DNA of 36,163 bases from Pseudomonadota bacterium (GTDB lineage: Bacteria; Bdellovibrionota_C; UBA2361; OMII01), in assembly GCA_900299035.1 (NCBI GenBank), contig OMIG01000259.1, forward strand, positions 1 through 36,163. The letters run 5' to 3'. The notes beneath the pieces are model-generated. The model was not told where the DNA came from. It worked only from the letters and a program-made list of their open reading frames with translations, and searched no databases. The stretch's first letter is position 1, and each line of letters begins with the position of its first letter. Shown here piece by piece: positions 1 to 11,997 of this stretch. Position numbers and translations under genes: made by a program.

Positions 1-63
1 GAACAAGGCAAACTGGGCAGCGTCGGTCCGAAATACGGAATCGTGAGGCTCGACGCATCGTAG
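1..63 (+). CDS. C-terminal end of an upstream gene cut by the window edge (…EQGKLGSVGPKYGIVRLDAS*)
   Basis: Open frame from base 1 to TAG at 61-63; too short to identify. Confidence 0.3.
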   Translation, partial: EQGKLGSVGPKYGIVRLDAS

Positions 64-380
64 ACCTCCTTTCCCTATAAAAAACCTCCTAACGGTCAGA
101 ACGTCTCTACTCCCGCCTCACTTGTTGCTAGTCAGCAAGTGAAGCCGGCGCAGAGTAAAAACAGCGTTACAAAACCTATCAGATGAACCGGCTCTTTAAC
201 AGGTAGCTCTTTGAGCCGCAAAAAATAAAGCCCAATCGGAGCTTTTTAAAAGGCCTGCAAATTATAAAAAACAGCTTTGATTCAGTAGGTTGTACGATGT
301 TTCACTAATTTCCTCTTTGTAGATCGTTAGGCAATCGTTAACCTCGACCTCCTAAGGATTTGGTTGGAGGTTTGTTTCGA

Positions 381-2099
381 ATGGCCCAGCTCGAGAAGCC
401 CCGCAGTTTGTCAGCCGCCGTTTCCGACTCTCAGTGGCACTGCAACCTCGCCGCTGGGTTGCTCAGGCCTCAGAACACTGATGCGCTGCCAGACCTGAAG
501 ATATTCTCTCCGCTCGCGTTCAGCCCCTTCCGGGAGCTCGGCTTACCGGGCCTGAAGTCGATTCCCCTCAGTGAACAGCTAGTGCGCGGACATCCGTTCG
601 AGCGCTTCATCCGCAAGCAGAAGCCACTCAATCTGCATGACCTCCACCAGGTTCTTTCCCATCCGGTTCTCGACCTCTCTCTCGTTGGATTCAAGACGGG
701 AGCGGTCAGCGCGGCAGTCCAGAGCCAGATTTTGGACTACGAGAACTCCGGCCATGCCGAAGACTACTCCCGAAACATGTGGGCGCGAGACAGCATCATC
801 ACTGCGGCGGCGCTCAACAGGGCAGGCTACTCAGATAAGGCCGAGCAGATCGTCAAAAACCTGTGGAAGTTTGCGGGCAGCGAGTTCCACCGCGGCAAAA
901 TTCTTCAGTTCCACTGGGGGACGATGGAGGAGCGGCGCAGTCGGTTCATTGAAGGCAACAATGGCCCTCACATAAAGTTTTCAATCGGGCGCGAGGGCGA
1001 AATCGGCTTCTGTAACCACGATTGGGGGCACCAGCAGCTCGATGCACTCGGCGCGATGGCTTGGGCTCCCTACCGATTTGCGAACAACTTGGCGCTGCGG
1101 GGAGATGCCCAGACAGGAAGCTGCTTCGACCTTCGCAGGCTCGACCCTGATCGCCATGCCACTGATTCGATCCTCCCCGCGACTCTCAAGATGTTTTACG
1201 GAGCGGGCGTTCACAACACGCTTGACTACGGGCCGTGGGAGGATATCCGCGAGTGGAAGCGCGCAACGAGTGTTGGGATCGTGATAGCGGCGCTGCGGGA
1301 GGCCAAGGAGTTCCATGAGAGAGAGGGATGGGGGTACCTCCCGGTTGAGTACAATGGAGTGCAAGACCCTGTGGCATTTCGCCAGCAGGTAGAGGAGACG
1401 CTGGCCCGCTGCGAGGAGACCGTCCACGAGCGGATCCCCGAGCAAGGTTTCGCGGTCGAGTGCGACCGGCGCCCCGTCGACTCTGCCATGGTGCTGCTCC
1501 TGTACCCCTTTGAGAGCGGACTCTCCATAGAGCGGCAGAACACAATTCTTCGCACGGTGTACCGTAACATGGGGGAGACCGGCTTTAGGCGATGGGAGCT
1601 AGACCTGCTCGATGGGCCAGACCGGTACGTAGGCCAAGATTACCACTACAACCGCAATCCCCACGACAAGGGAGAGTTCGCGCAGAGGTCACCGTCGATG
1701 CGGCCGGCTGAGTGGAGTCTCTTCGACCCGCTCTTGGCGGCGTACTACTACCGTCGCTTCATCAATTCAGGCGCTCGTGAAATCGAGTCGTTCCTGTACG
1801 CCGATCGCCACCTAAAGCGCTCGCTCTCATTTATCACGTCAGAGGCAGCCACGTTGCACGTGGCAGGCAAGGACCGAAACTTTAAGATTCCCCAGGGCAT
1901 TTTGCCGGAGGCTTTCGCCTGGGATTCTCGCCGAGAGGCGTGGGTGGCAAACCACAATTCGCCTCTTCTCATGGCGCAGTCAGCGCTAGGGCTCGCCTTC
2001 GAGCGCGCCCAGGATGCCATCTTGCTCGTGGATGCTTACATTCGGGAGGCTCGCGCTCTGGAAGATCTATTCCGCTCTTCGAGCAGAGAGACTGCTTGA
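381..2099 (+). CDS. Glucan hydrolase of the (alpha/alpha)6 type, GH15 / phosphorylase-kinase-alpha-like or amylo-1,6-glucosidase-like
   Basis: Long ORF (track start 360 TTG; ATG at 381 has GGAGG at 366-370). Motifs NMWARDSIITAAAL, CNHDWGHQQLDALGAMAW, YGPWEDIREWKRATSVGIVIAALREA, GILPEAFAWD. Confidence 0.6.
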   Translation: MAQLEKPRSLSAAVSDSQWHCNLAAGLLRPQNTDALPDLKIFSPLAFSPFRELGLPGLKSIPLSEQLVRGHPFERFIRKQKPLNLHDLHQVLSHPVLDLSLVGFKTGAVSAAVQSQILDYENSGHAEDYSRNMWARDSIITAAALNRAGYSDKAEQIVKNLWKFAGSEFHRGKILQFHWGTMEERRSRFIEGNNGPHIKFSIGREGEIGFCNHDWGHQQLDALGAMAWAPYRFANNLALRGDAQTGSCFDLRRLDPDRHATDSILPATLKMFYGAGVHNTLDYGPWEDIREWKRATSVGIVIAALREAKEFHEREGWGYLPVEYNGVQDPVAFRQQVEETLARCEETVHERIPEQGFAVECDRRPVDSAMVLLLYPFESGLSIERQNTILRTVYRNMGETGFRRWELDLLDGPDRYVGQDYHYNRNPHDKGEFAQRSPSMRPAEWSLFDPLLAAYYYRRFINSGAREIESFLYADRHLKRSLSFITSEAATLHVAGKDRNFKIPQGILPEAFAWDSRREAWVANHNSPLLMAQSALGLAFERAQDAILLVDAYIREARALEDLFRSSSRETA

Positions 2100-2689
2100 G
2101 TGTAGCTATCTTTCACTCAGCTTCGGCGCTGAAGCCGGCCGACCTGCTCACGTTGCCGATGCAGCAGTCGTTGGCAGATTGGGCTGGATGTTCCGTTCAG
2201 CCTGCTTTCCGTTGGTGTTTTGCCCGCGACCCCAAAACGCTTTGGTTTAGGGCCTCGCTGCCTGGCGGCCAGCACTTCGACCGCCAACACGCACCTGGCG
2301 AGTTCGTCGAAGGCTTGTGGGAGCAAGATGTGGCCGAGTTCTTTCTCAAAGATAGCTCAGGGCGATACCAGGAGTTTAACGTCAGTCCAGCCGGCGCGTG
2401 GTGGACTGTTGCGTTGCGCGGGTACCGCACTCGCGAGGAAACCACCCCTGAGCTCTACGTGTCTGCGATTGAGGCCTCAGTCGAGGCAGACGGCTGGACG
2501 GCAGTTCTAGGCATCAGTCACGCTGGATTGTCGGTGCAGCTCGACGACTCTTCTCTGCTGCACGTGTCGGGCATCGTTCACAAGCCAGCTCGCCAATTCC
2601 TCTCCTCTCGGCCGGTTGCGGGTATTGAGCCGGACTTCCATCACCCCGAGGCATTCCAGAGGGTCAGCTTCCAAGAGTTTCCTAAGTAG
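2096..2689 (+). CDS. CBM9/DOMON-like putative carbohydrate-binding protein
   Basis: In-frame TTG at 2096 overlaps the TGA of the previous gene. ...FRWCFARDPKTLWFRASLPGG...FVEGLWEQDVAEFFLKDSSGRYQEFNVSPAGAWW... resembles CBM9-like domains. Confidence 0.55.
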   Translation: MSVAIFHSASALKPADLLTLPMQQSLADWAGCSVQPAFRWCFARDPKTLWFRASLPGGQHFDRQHAPGEFVEGLWEQDVAEFFLKDSSGRYQEFNVSPAGAWWTVALRGYRTREETTPELYVSAIEASVEADGWTAVLGISHAGLSVQLDDSSLLHVSGIVHKPARQFLSSRPVAGIEPDFHHPEAFQRVSFQEFPK

Positions 2690-2970
2690 CTGGCTCGGCT
2701 AGGGAAACGCGGCCTGGTAGGATGCCTCAAGTCGGGGCTCCAATAGTTGAAGGGGCAGGTTCGATGTGCTAACCTGCCAGCGACTCCGGAGGGTTCCCCC
2801 GCCGGGCAGTCACAGTTCCTGTGGCTGCAACGTTATCCTGATAACTAAAGGTTTCTCAGGGTCACGCTCACGGTGACGACGCATGGGTTTCGTCTTGGGG
2901 CCGGCTAGTTGAACCACCGGGTGACAGAAGGGGATCATGTGCCCAGCGGGCCTCTGGCAAGCTGGGTTCG

Positions 2971-3552
2971 ATGCGCAGATGTATGGCTACAGGGGCTTCG
3001 CAACCGACTTCTCTCTCTCTCTGGGATGCAATCAGCAGGATTGCTTCTGAGGAGGGAGTGCTGCTCTTCGACTTGGACTTGCCAGGTGGTGGAGAGGGCG
3101 GGCATGCCGGAATCCTTCGGGTGTACATCACCAGGGAGAAGGGCTCGGGTGAGCCGTCTGTTGTTGAGCCGTCGGATGTAGAGACGGGCGACAGCGACGG
3201 GGACGAGGTTTTTCCGAAGCGCACCGGCGTGTCCTTCGAGGATTGTACCCGGGTGTGCAAGCGCATCCTCGATGTGGACGAGCAAGAAGGGCTCATCCCA
3301 GAGGGATGCCTGCTTGAGGTTTCGAGCCCGGGGATTAATCGGCGGCTGCGGAGGGCGGAGCATTTCCGTGGGGCCGTCGGAGAGAGAGTTCGGCTAAAGT
3401 TTCGCGAGCCGAGCGGCTCTTACAGAGTTGCGACAGGCATCCTCTCCGTTATGGAGGGAGATACTGTGTCGCTTGAAGCGGAAGGGCAGCGCGAGCTGCT
3501 GCGGGTGAGCCTGAACGACATCAAGGATGCCCGCGTAGACTTTAAGTTTTAG
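2971..3552 (+). CDS. rimP: Ribosome maturation factor RimP (true start may be ATG 2983)
   Basis: CTRVCKRILDVDE...LEVSSPGINRRLRRAEHFRGAVGERVRLKF; directly upstream of nusA. Confidence 0.85.
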   Translation: MRRCMATGASQPTSLSLWDAISRIASEEGVLLFDLDLPGGGEGGHAGILRVYITREKGSGEPSVVEPSDVETGDSDGDEVFPKRTGVSFEDCTRVCKRILDVDEQEGLIPEGCLLEVSSPGINRRLRRAEHFRGAVGERVRLKFREPSGSYRVATGILSVMEGDTVSLEAEGQRELLRVSLNDIKDARVDFKF

Positions 3553-3612
3553 GTAAGCCTGGGGCGCCAAGGAGAAATGCCCCAAGGCAAGAGAAAAAGA
3601 TGAGGTAACGCT

Positions 3613-5109
3613 ATGTCAGCAAACTTTGACCTGAACGCGATTCTAAGCCAGATGGGGCGTGACAAGGGCATCGACAAGCAAGTGCTGGTCGAGGCAGTCG
3701 AGTCGGCGATGCTCTCCGCGGCGCGCAAGCACTTCGGCCACAGCCTCAACCTTGAGACGAAGCTGAACGAGGAGACTGGCGAGATCGAGGTAGTGCAGTT
3801 CAAGGTCGTCGTTGACAACGTAGAGGATCCTGACACGCAGATCTCCATCGCTGAAGCCCGCGAGACGGTCGATCCGGACGCGATGGTTGGAGACGAGCTC
3901 GGAAAGAAGCTCGACACAGAGGTGCTCGGCCGCATCGCGGCGCAGACAGCCAAGCAGGTCATCATGCAGAAGGTCCGCGATGCAGAGCGCGGCGTCATTT
4001 ACGAGGAGTACAAAGACTCCAAGGGTGACCTCATTAACGGAATCGTGCTTAGGCTTGAGCGCGGCAACATCATCGTAAACCTTGGGCGCACGGAGGCGAT
4101 CCTCCCGAAGCGCGAGCAGATCTCCCGCGAGCGTTACCGCCCTGGCGATCGCCTGCGCGGAATGATTCTCGACGTAGACCGCTCAGCCCGTGGTCCGCAG
4201 ATCGTTCTCACGCGAAGCCATCCGGACCTGCTCAAGAAGCTCTTTGAGCTTGAGGTTCCAGAAATTGCGGACGGAGTGATTGAGCTCAAGGCAGTTGCGC
4301 GCGAGCCAGGCGAGCGGGCCAAGATCGCAGTCAGCTCAAGCGACCCAAGCGTTGATCCTGTCGGTGCCTGCGTGGGCATCAAGGGCTCTCGCGTTCAGGC
4401 GGTTGTGCAGGAGCTCCGTGGCGAGCGCATCGACATCATCACCTGGACTCCAGACGAGCCGTCGTTCGTTGCACGAGCGCTGTCGCCCGCTGAGGTAAGT
4501 CGAGTAGTCGTTGATGAAGACCAGCACTCGATGGAGGTTATCGTTCCGGATGACCAGCTCTCCCTGGCGATTGGCCGCAGGGGACAGAACGTGAAGCTTG
4601 CCAGCAAGCTCACCGGCTGGCGCCTCGACGTCCGAAGCGTCTCAGTTGCCGAGGAAGAGGCGAAGCGTGCCAGAGCGGCCCTCAGCTCTATCCCTGGAAT
4701 CGAGTTCATGCACGCGGAGCTGCTGTTCCAGCATGGGTACCGTGGCGTTCGTGAGGTAGCAGACGCGGCTCTTGAAGAGCTGTTCGAGGTAGAGGGGCTC
4801 AGTCAGGATCAGGCCTCTGAGATCCTCCAGTCCGCGAAAGAGTACGCCGAGAAGATGGGCGACCTGCTCGATCAGGTAGCAGAAGCTAGTGGTGAGTCTG
4901 TCTCGGACCTTGAGAGGCTTCCGATTCCGGCTGATATCCGCGAGATGCTGGTTAATGCCGGATTTAAGACGATTCAGAGCGTAGTCGAGGCAGAAGACGA
5001 TGCCCTGAAGCAAGTCAGTGGTATTGAGGAGGGCGACATCGCGCAGATCCGTGCAGCGGTAGAGACGTTCCTCAGGGCAGGCAGCGTACGTCCGGCGCCT
5101 AGCCTCTAG
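3613..5109 (+). CDS. nusA: Transcription termination/antitermination factor NusA
   Basis: S1 and KH signatures (DPVGACVGIKGSRVQAVVQELRGERIDIITW; VPDDQLSLAIGRRGQNVKLASKLTGWRLDV) and C-terminal HhH repeats; SD-like GAGGT upstream. Confidence 0.97.
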   Translation: MSANFDLNAILSQMGRDKGIDKQVLVEAVESAMLSAARKHFGHSLNLETKLNEETGEIEVVQFKVVVDNVEDPDTQISIAEARETVDPDAMVGDELGKKLDTEVLGRIAAQTAKQVIMQKVRDAERGVIYEEYKDSKGDLINGIVLRLERGNIIVNLGRTEAILPKREQISRERYRPGDRLRGMILDVDRSARGPQIVLTRSHPDLLKKLFELEVPEIADGVIELKAVAREPGERAKIAVSSSDPSVDPVGACVGIKGSRVQAVVQELRGERIDIITWTPDEPSFVARALSPAEVSRVVVDEDQHSMEVIVPDDQLSLAIGRRGQNVKLASKLTGWRLDVRSVSVAEEEAKRARAALSSIPGIEFMHAELLFQHGYRGVREVADAALEELFEVEGLSQDQASEILQSAKEYAEKMGDLLDQVAEASGESVSDLERLPIPADIREMLVNAGFKTIQSVVEAEDDALKQVSGIEEGDIAQIRAAVETFLRAGSVRPAPSL

Positions 5110-5132
5110 GCTTCGGACGTTGAGGAGGCCGA

Positions 5133-5474
5133 TTGGCAGCCCAAGAGCGCACCTGCGTTGTTTGCCGCTCGAAGGCCCCGAAGGGGACCCTCGTCAGGCT
5201 GGTTTTGCGCGGTAAGGCGCTGGTTTTGGACGAGAGGCAATCGCTCCCCGGGCGGGGAGGGTACGTGCACCCCTCGGTGGAGTGCGTCAGCAAGATGGCG
5301 CAGCCAGCGAAGTGGGACAGGGCACTGCGGGCAGGACCTGGTGGGCTCGATGTCGCAGAGTTGCGACGTGTGGCCCAGGGACTATTGCAGCAGCTTGCGG
5401 GAAGCAGTTCTGGAGCATCGGTCAGCGGCGCATCGAAGCCTCGCGGGCGGTTTGGCTTGGGGCGCGCAGGCTGA
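5133..5474 (+). CDS. ylxR: YlxR (DUF448) family RNA-binding protein
   Basis: ERTCVVCRSKAPKGTLVRLVL...PGRGGYVHPSVECV; between nusA and infB; TTG start. Confidence 0.85.
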   Translation: MAAQERTCVVCRSKAPKGTLVRLVLRGKALVLDERQSLPGRGGYVHPSVECVSKMAQPAKWDRALRAGPGGLDVAELRRVAQGLLQQLAGSSSGASVSGASKPRGRFGLGRAG

Positions 5475-5577
5475 GAAGAGGCTGGAAGATTTTAGGTAGT
5501 GTTTGTTTCCCGAGGGACCACGGTTGGTGGCTGTCTGGGAGACGACGTTAAGAAAGCTCAGGTAGAGCGAGAGACAC

Positions 5578-8181
5578 ATGTCAAAGATACGTATTCACGA
5601 ATTGGCAAAAGAGTTGGCGGTCGATAACAAGATCATTCTCTCGAAAGCTCAAGAGCTCGGGTTCAAGGGCAAGAGCTCACACTCTCACTCGCTCGATGCA
5701 GATGAGGCCGACGCTATTCGCCGCGCCCTCATTCGGCAGGCAATGGGCACGCCGAAGAGCCACAATTCGGAGACGGTTACTCGCCGAGTAGACCGGGTGA
5801 CGGGCGCCACCGAGGCGGTGGTCGAGAGGCGCTCAGGAGACGTCATTCGTCGGAGACGCTCAGTAGATTCAGCAGAGCAGCAGCGGTCGGCAGGGGAGCC
5901 GTCGGCGGCTCTCGGAGGCGCAGCCCGTGATATCAGCGAGTCGCACGAGCACCCAACAGCGGGAATTTCAGAGCCGCTATCGGGTGAAGAAGGTGTGACA
6001 GCGGGTGAGGAGGCTCGCGAGACTGAGGCAATTGACGAGTTGGAGCAGCCGGCCGCCCAGGCGACCGAGGAGGCAGCACAGACCGAGGCTCCCAGTGCAG
6101 AGCCGAGCGACAAGTCCTCAGTGGGCCCGCGTATCCTAGGCAAGATCGACCTACCGCAGCGCCGCACGGTCGTTAAGCCGGTAGACGCGAAGAGGCCAAC
6201 CAAGGCGCCCGGGGCCGCCGCAGCGCGTCCGGTGATCGTCGACGAGGAAGAAGGCCAGCCAAAGAAGGGCTTCAAGAAGGGCAGGAAGCGCGAGATCAGC
6301 AGCATCGACCTACTCGACTACGGCGGGCGTGAGGTTCGTCGGCCAAAGCATAAGGGCCGCAAGGGGCAGGACGAGGAGCAGCGAATTTCTGAGGCGGACA
6401 AGCCCAAGGTTGCAAAGAGAGTTATTGAGCTTGGAGACTCCATCACTGTTGGAGAGCTCGCTAAGCAGATGAGTCTCAAGTCAGGAGAGGTGATTGCGAA
6501 GCTGCTCGGCTTGGGAGTCTTGGCAACAATCAACCAGGCTATCGACAAGGACACAGCGCAGATCGTTGCCGATGATCTGGGCTACGAAGTAAAGCACGTT
6601 GAGTTCAATGAGCAGGACATCATTCAAGACGTTTCGGTGACTGAAGAGGTCGCAGAGAACCTAAAGCCTCGCGCGCCGGTGGTTACCGTAATGGGCCACG
6701 TCGACCACGGAAAGACCTCGCTGCTCGACAGAATTCGAAGCTCGTCGGTGGCGGCAAAGGAAGCTGGCGGAATCACCCAGCACATCGGAGCCTACAGCGT
6801 CACGACAGAGGGCGGAAAGGAGATTACCTTCATCGATACCCCGGGCCACGCGGCTTTCACGGCTATGCGCGCTCGCGGAGCGCAGGTCACTGATATCGTC
6901 GTGCTGGTGGTCGCAGCGGATGACGGCGTGATGCCGCAGACGCGAGAGGCTATTAACCACGCGCAGGCGGCGAAGGTCCCGATCGTGGTCGCCGTCAACA
7001 AGATGGACAAGCCCGACGCAAACCCGGACAAGGTTCGCACGCAGCTCGCAGAGCATGGCCTTCAGCCTGAGGATTGGGGCGGCGACACCATGTTCTTCCC
7101 CGTTTCAGCGCTAAAGGGTGACGGCATCAAGGAGCTTCTCGAAGGGCTCCTGCTCTTGGCGGAGGTCAAGGAGCTCAAGTCGAACCCGGATCGCCGCGCG
7201 AAGGGAACTATCATTGAGAGCAGGCAGGATCGTGGCCGAGGCGTTGTGGCAACGGTGCTCGTCCAGGCAGGCACGCTACGCGTGGGCGACATCTTCGTGA
7301 GCGGCTCTGAGTACGGCCGAGTTCGCACGATGACCGACTACAAGGGAGAGAAGCTTGAGGCCGCAGGCCCCTCAGTTCCGGTGGAGATTACGGGACTCAA
7401 CGGGATGCCGCAGTCTGGAGATGACTTCTTCGTAATGGAGAGCGAGGCAGACGCCCGAGAGGTGTCGTCGAATCGTGCCCAGCGCAAGGAGCAGCAGCAG
7501 CGTGCCCTCGCGTCTGGCCCGATCAGCCTCGAAGAGTTTGCGAAGAGAGCCAGCAGCGAGGCTGCTCAGGAGCTTAACGTCATCCTCAAGGCTGACGTCC
7601 AGGGCTCGGTCGAGGCGGTCCGCGACTCGATTGAGAAGCTTTCAGGCGAGAAGGTTAAGGTGCGTGTGCTGCACGCGGCAGTCGGCGGCGTGAACGAGAG
7701 CGATATTCAGCTTGCGATTGCGTCGCGCGCCATTATCGTTGGCTTCGGTGTCCGTGCCGAGCCGCGAGCTATGGCAGACGCGGAGCAGTCAGGCGTCGAA
7801 ATCCGCTTCTACCGCGTGATCTATGAGCTGCTTGAGGACATCAAGAAGGCGATGGTGGGCTTGCTTGAGCCGATTCGGCAGGAGTCGAGCCTGGGCCGGG
7901 TCGAGGTCCGAGAGACCTTCAGCATACCGAAGATCGGCGTCATCGCTGGCTGCTACGTCACCGGAGGCATGGTGCGCCGCAACGCCAACGCGCGGCTGCT
8001 GCGTGACAACCGAGTGATTCACGAGGGCAAGATGTCTAGCCTCAAGCGCTTCAAAGACGATGTGCGCGAGGTTCAGGCTGGATTTGAGTGCGGAATTGGG
8101 CTGGAAGGCTTTAACGACGTCAAGATTGGCGATGTCGTGGAAGTCTTTGAGTACAAGGAGATCGCTCCGACCCTTGAGTAG
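5578..8181 (+). CDS. infB: Translation initiation factor IF-2
   Basis: [50 protein letters not shown]; long charged N-terminus. Confidence 0.98.
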   Translation: MSKIRIHELAKELAVDNKIILSKAQELGFKGKSSHSHSLDADEADAIRRALIRQAMGTPKSHNSETVTRRVDRVTGATEAVVERRSGDVIRRRRSVDSAEQQRSAGEPSAALGGAARDISESHEHPTAGISEPLSGEEGVTAGEEARETEAIDELEQPAAQATEEAAQTEAPSAEPSDKSSVGPRILGKIDLPQRRTVVKPVDAKRPTKAPGAAAARPVIVDEEEGQPKKGFKKGRKREISSIDLLDYGGREVRRPKHKGRKGQDEEQRISEADKPKVAKRVIELGDSITVGELAKQMSLKSGEVIAKLLGLGVLATINQAIDKDTAQIVADDLGYEVKHVEFNEQDIIQDVSVTEEVAENLKPRAPVVTVMGHVDHGKTSLLDRIRSSSVAAKEAGGITQHIGAYSVTTEGGKEITFIDTPGHAAFTAMRARGAQVTDIVVLVVAADDGVMPQTREAINHAQAAKVPIVVAVNKMDKPDANPDKVRTQLAEHGLQPEDWGGDTMFFPVSALKGDGIKELLEGLLLLAEVKELKSNPDRRAKGTIIESRQDRGRGVVATVLVQAGTLRVGDIFVSGSEYGRVRTMTDYKGEKLEAAGPSVPVEITGLNGMPQSGDDFFVMESEADAREVSSNRAQRKEQQQRALASGPISLEEFAKRASSEAAQELNVILKADVQGSVEAVRDSIEKLSGEKVKVRVLHAAVGGVNESDIQLAIASRAIIVGFGVRAEPRAMADAEQSGVEIRFYRVIYELLEDIKKAMVGLLEPIRQESSLGRVEVRETFSIPKIGVIAGCYVTGGMVRRNANARLLRDNRVIHEGKMSSLKRFKDDVREVQAGFECGIGLEGFNDVKIGDVVEVFEYKEIAPTLE

Positions 8182-8216
8182 TCCGGCCCCGAGTCGGGTG
8201 TTCGACAGGCATCTGT

Positions 8217-8585
8217 ATGGCACGCAATAGGCGAGTGTACCAAATCGGCGAGCGCATAAGGGAGCTGGTGGCAGAGCACCTGATCCAGAGCGCTGACCCG
8301 CGCTTTACGCTCGTTACGATCACATCGGTAATGGTTTCGCCGGACTTGGGCCTGGCGAAGGTCTACTGGGTAGTGTCTTTTACGACCGGGATGGACCGCG
8401 ACGCGCGAATCAACGAGGTTCAGGAAGCTTTTGAAGGCGCGCAGGGACACCTCCGCCACATAATTTCTAAGCAGCTCGGAATTCGCTTCGTTCCCCACCT
8501 TCGCTTCTTCTACGATGACACCCTAGACACGGTCGAGCAGGTGGAGAAGCTCATGGGGCGTATCAAGGGTCCGGAGACGCCATGA
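8217..8585 (+). CDS. rbfA: Ribosome-binding factor A
   Basis: RRVYQIGERIRELVAEHLIQSADPRFTLVTITSVMVSPDLGLAKVYWVV...LGIRFVPHLRFFYDDTLD. Confidence 0.93.
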   Translation: MARNRRVYQIGERIRELVAEHLIQSADPRFTLVTITSVMVSPDLGLAKVYWVVSFTTGMDRDARINEVQEAFEGAQGHLRHIISKQLGIRFVPHLRFFYDDTLDTVEQVEKLMGRIKGPETP

Positions 8586-9592
8586 CGAGCACGCCTGCCG
8601 CGGTCAACGAGATGTTGGATTTCATCCTCGCGGCCAAGCGGGCAGTGGTTCTCTCTCACACCAACCCTGACGCTGATGCGTATGGGTCTCAGTGCGGCAT
8701 GGCGGCCGGGCTTCGGCTGCTGGGCCTCACGGTTTCTACCCACAATGAGAGTGGCTTCATATCTCGCTACGCGGTGATCCCCGGAGCCTCCGAGGTGACG
8801 AAGGGCGATCCACCACCGCTCGGTCCCGATGACTTGCTGGTAGTTTGTGACTGCGGAGCCTTGGAGCGCGTGGGGGATTCGCTGATATCGTACGTGAAGT
8901 CCGCCAAACGAGTGCTCAACATCGACCACCACAACTCCAACACCGAATTCGGACACCTAAACTTCGTTGTTGATGGCGCCAGCTCGACATCAGAGCTGGT
9001 GTTCGACCTGCTCAAGGCGGCTGAAGGCCGCGTCGGCAGGCATGACGTCATCTCGGCGCAGGCCTCGGCGTGCCTCTTGGCGGGCATTATTGGCGACACC
9101 GGCTCCTTTAGGTATCCCAGCACGACTCCGAAAACCTTCCGCGTTGCAGCAGAGCTCATGGAGCGCGGCGCGCGCCCCGATCTGCTTACCCAAGAGCTGT
9201 TTGCCAACCATTCGCTGCCAGCGATAAAGCTCCAGGCGGAGGCGCTGACGAATATTTCGATTCAGAACGGCGGCGCGTTCGCCGAGGTGATTGTGACGCA
9301 GGAGATGCTCAAGCGCCTCGGAGCGGACTTGCTAGACGCAGACTCGCTTGCAGAGCGCGCGCGAGACATTGAGGGCGTGAGAGTTGCAGCCCTCTTCAAG
9401 CAGGACGTAGACATGTGGCGCGTGAGCCTTCGCTCTCGGCTCGGTGCGGTCGACGTGGCTGCAGTAGCGCAGTCATTCGGGGGTGGTGGCCACAAGCCGG
9501 CGGCTGCCTTCCGCTGGCGCAAGGATCTTGAGTCTCTGAAGCAGGAGCTCCGGCGCAAGGTGACCGAAGCCCTCGCTGCCAAGCATGCGTAA
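8582..9592 (+). CDS. nrnA: DHH/DHHA1 family phosphoesterase (NrnA-like oligoribonuclease / PAP phosphatase)
   Basis: SHTNPDADAYGSQCGMA, NIDHHNSN, GIIGDTGSFRYPSTT, FGGGGHKPAAAF; overlaps rbfA by 4 bp. Confidence 0.88.
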   Translation: MTSTPAAVNEMLDFILAAKRAVVLSHTNPDADAYGSQCGMAAGLRLLGLTVSTHNESGFISRYAVIPGASEVTKGDPPPLGPDDLLVVCDCGALERVGDSLISYVKSAKRVLNIDHHNSNTEFGHLNFVVDGASSTSELVFDLLKAAEGRVGRHDVISAQASACLLAGIIGDTGSFRYPSTTPKTFRVAAELMERGARPDLLTQELFANHSLPAIKLQAEALTNISIQNGGAFAEVIVTQEMLKRLGADLLDADSLAERARDIEGVRVAALFKQDVDMWRVSLRSRLGAVDVAAVAQSFGGGGHKPAAAFRWRKDLESLKQELRRKVTEALAAKHA

Positions 9593-10481
9593 CGGGGTCT
9601 TGCTCATCGACAAGCCGGCAGGGGTAACTTCTGCTGGCGTGGTTGCGCGGGTAAAACGCGCCCTCAAGGCGAGCCGTGTCGGCCATGCTGGCACCCTTGA
9701 CCCAGACGCCACGGGCCTCCTCGTGATTCTCATCAATGGGGCGACAAAAGTGGCTTCCTACGCTGCGGACGGAGACAAAATCTACAGCGGCACCATCAAG
9801 CTTGGCGTTCGAACGGACACAGACGACACATCTGGTCGCGTGCTCAGCAGCAGCGAGGATCTTCCGGCGTTCGGAGAAGTTGAGCGGGCAGCCCAGCAGT
9901 TCGTTGGAGCGATTCAGCAGGTTCCGCCTAAAGTGAGCGCAATAAAGGTAGGCGGCAAGAGGGCTCACCGTTTGCAGCGTCGGGGAGCCGAATTCGAGCT
10001 TGAGGCGAGAACGGTGACCGTTCGGCGCTTCCTGCTCTCGCCAGCGGAGGAGGGCCTGATCCGATACGAAATTGAGTGCTCGCCCGGAACGTACGTCAGG
10101 TCGCTGGCGCGAGACTTAGGCGAGGCGCTTGGGTGCGGCGGTGCAGCCGCTTCAATTCGCCGCGAGCGATCCGCGCACCTCAAGGTGGCTGATGCCATTC
10201 AGCTTGAGCAGGTTAGCTGGGAGCTGGTGCGTGACTGGTCGGTGCTTCTCCCGGAAACGCCACGCATTGAGTTACCCGCCACCCTGGCTGCTGCGCTCCA
10301 CAATGGACAGCGCACGGCACTCGGAGAGGCGGCGCGGCTTCCTCAGCTATCTGAGAGGCTCAAGCACCCCGGCATCGTTATGTACTCTACTCTTGGCGAC
10401 AGCGAGACTCTGGGGCTTTTGCGGGTCTCAGAAGATGGAAAGCTGCAGTTTGAGCTCAATCTGGGGAGAGTGTCTCCGTAA
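9585..10481 (+). CDS. truB: tRNA pseudouridine(55) synthase TruB
   Basis: GVLLIDKPAGVTSAGVVARVKRAL...VGHAGTLDPDATGLLVI; overlaps the DHH gene. Confidence 0.96.
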   Translation: MRNGVLLIDKPAGVTSAGVVARVKRALKASRVGHAGTLDPDATGLLVILINGATKVASYAADGDKIYSGTIKLGVRTDTDDTSGRVLSSSEDLPAFGEVERAAQQFVGAIQQVPPKVSAIKVGGKRAHRLQRRGAEFELEARTVTVRRFLLSPAEEGLIRYEIECSPGTYVRSLARDLGEALGCGGAAASIRRERSAHLKVADAIQLEQVSWELVRDWSVLLPETPRIELPATLAAALHNGQRTALGEAARLPQLSERLKHPGIVMYSTLGDSETLGLLRVSEDGKLQFELNLGRVSP

Positions 10482-10529
10482 GCCGGGCGCTTCAGGCTTG
10501 CAGTTTAAGTCGGCGTGCCGGGGTTTTTC

Positions 10530-10538
10530 TGGTATAGT
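10530..10538 (+). promoter_or_regulatory. Candidate extended -10 element (TGGTATAGT) upstream of purA
   Basis: TGnTATAGT 39 bp before the purA ATG; no convincing -35. Confidence 0.35.
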
Positions 10539-10549
10539 CCTGGGCTTGA

Positions 10550-11917
<1,368 letters not shown>

Positions 11918-11997
11918 CCGGTTTTGCCCCGAAAGTGTAGTGCCTTTTGGTAGCCTTCGTGCTAAGTGAAGGGTCGTGTATTAACAGGTAGTTACCT

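Noticed and set aside
5685-6305. 206-aa minus-strand ORF inside infB
   Set aside because: Low-complexity Ser/Arg/Ala shadow of the IF-2 N-terminal region
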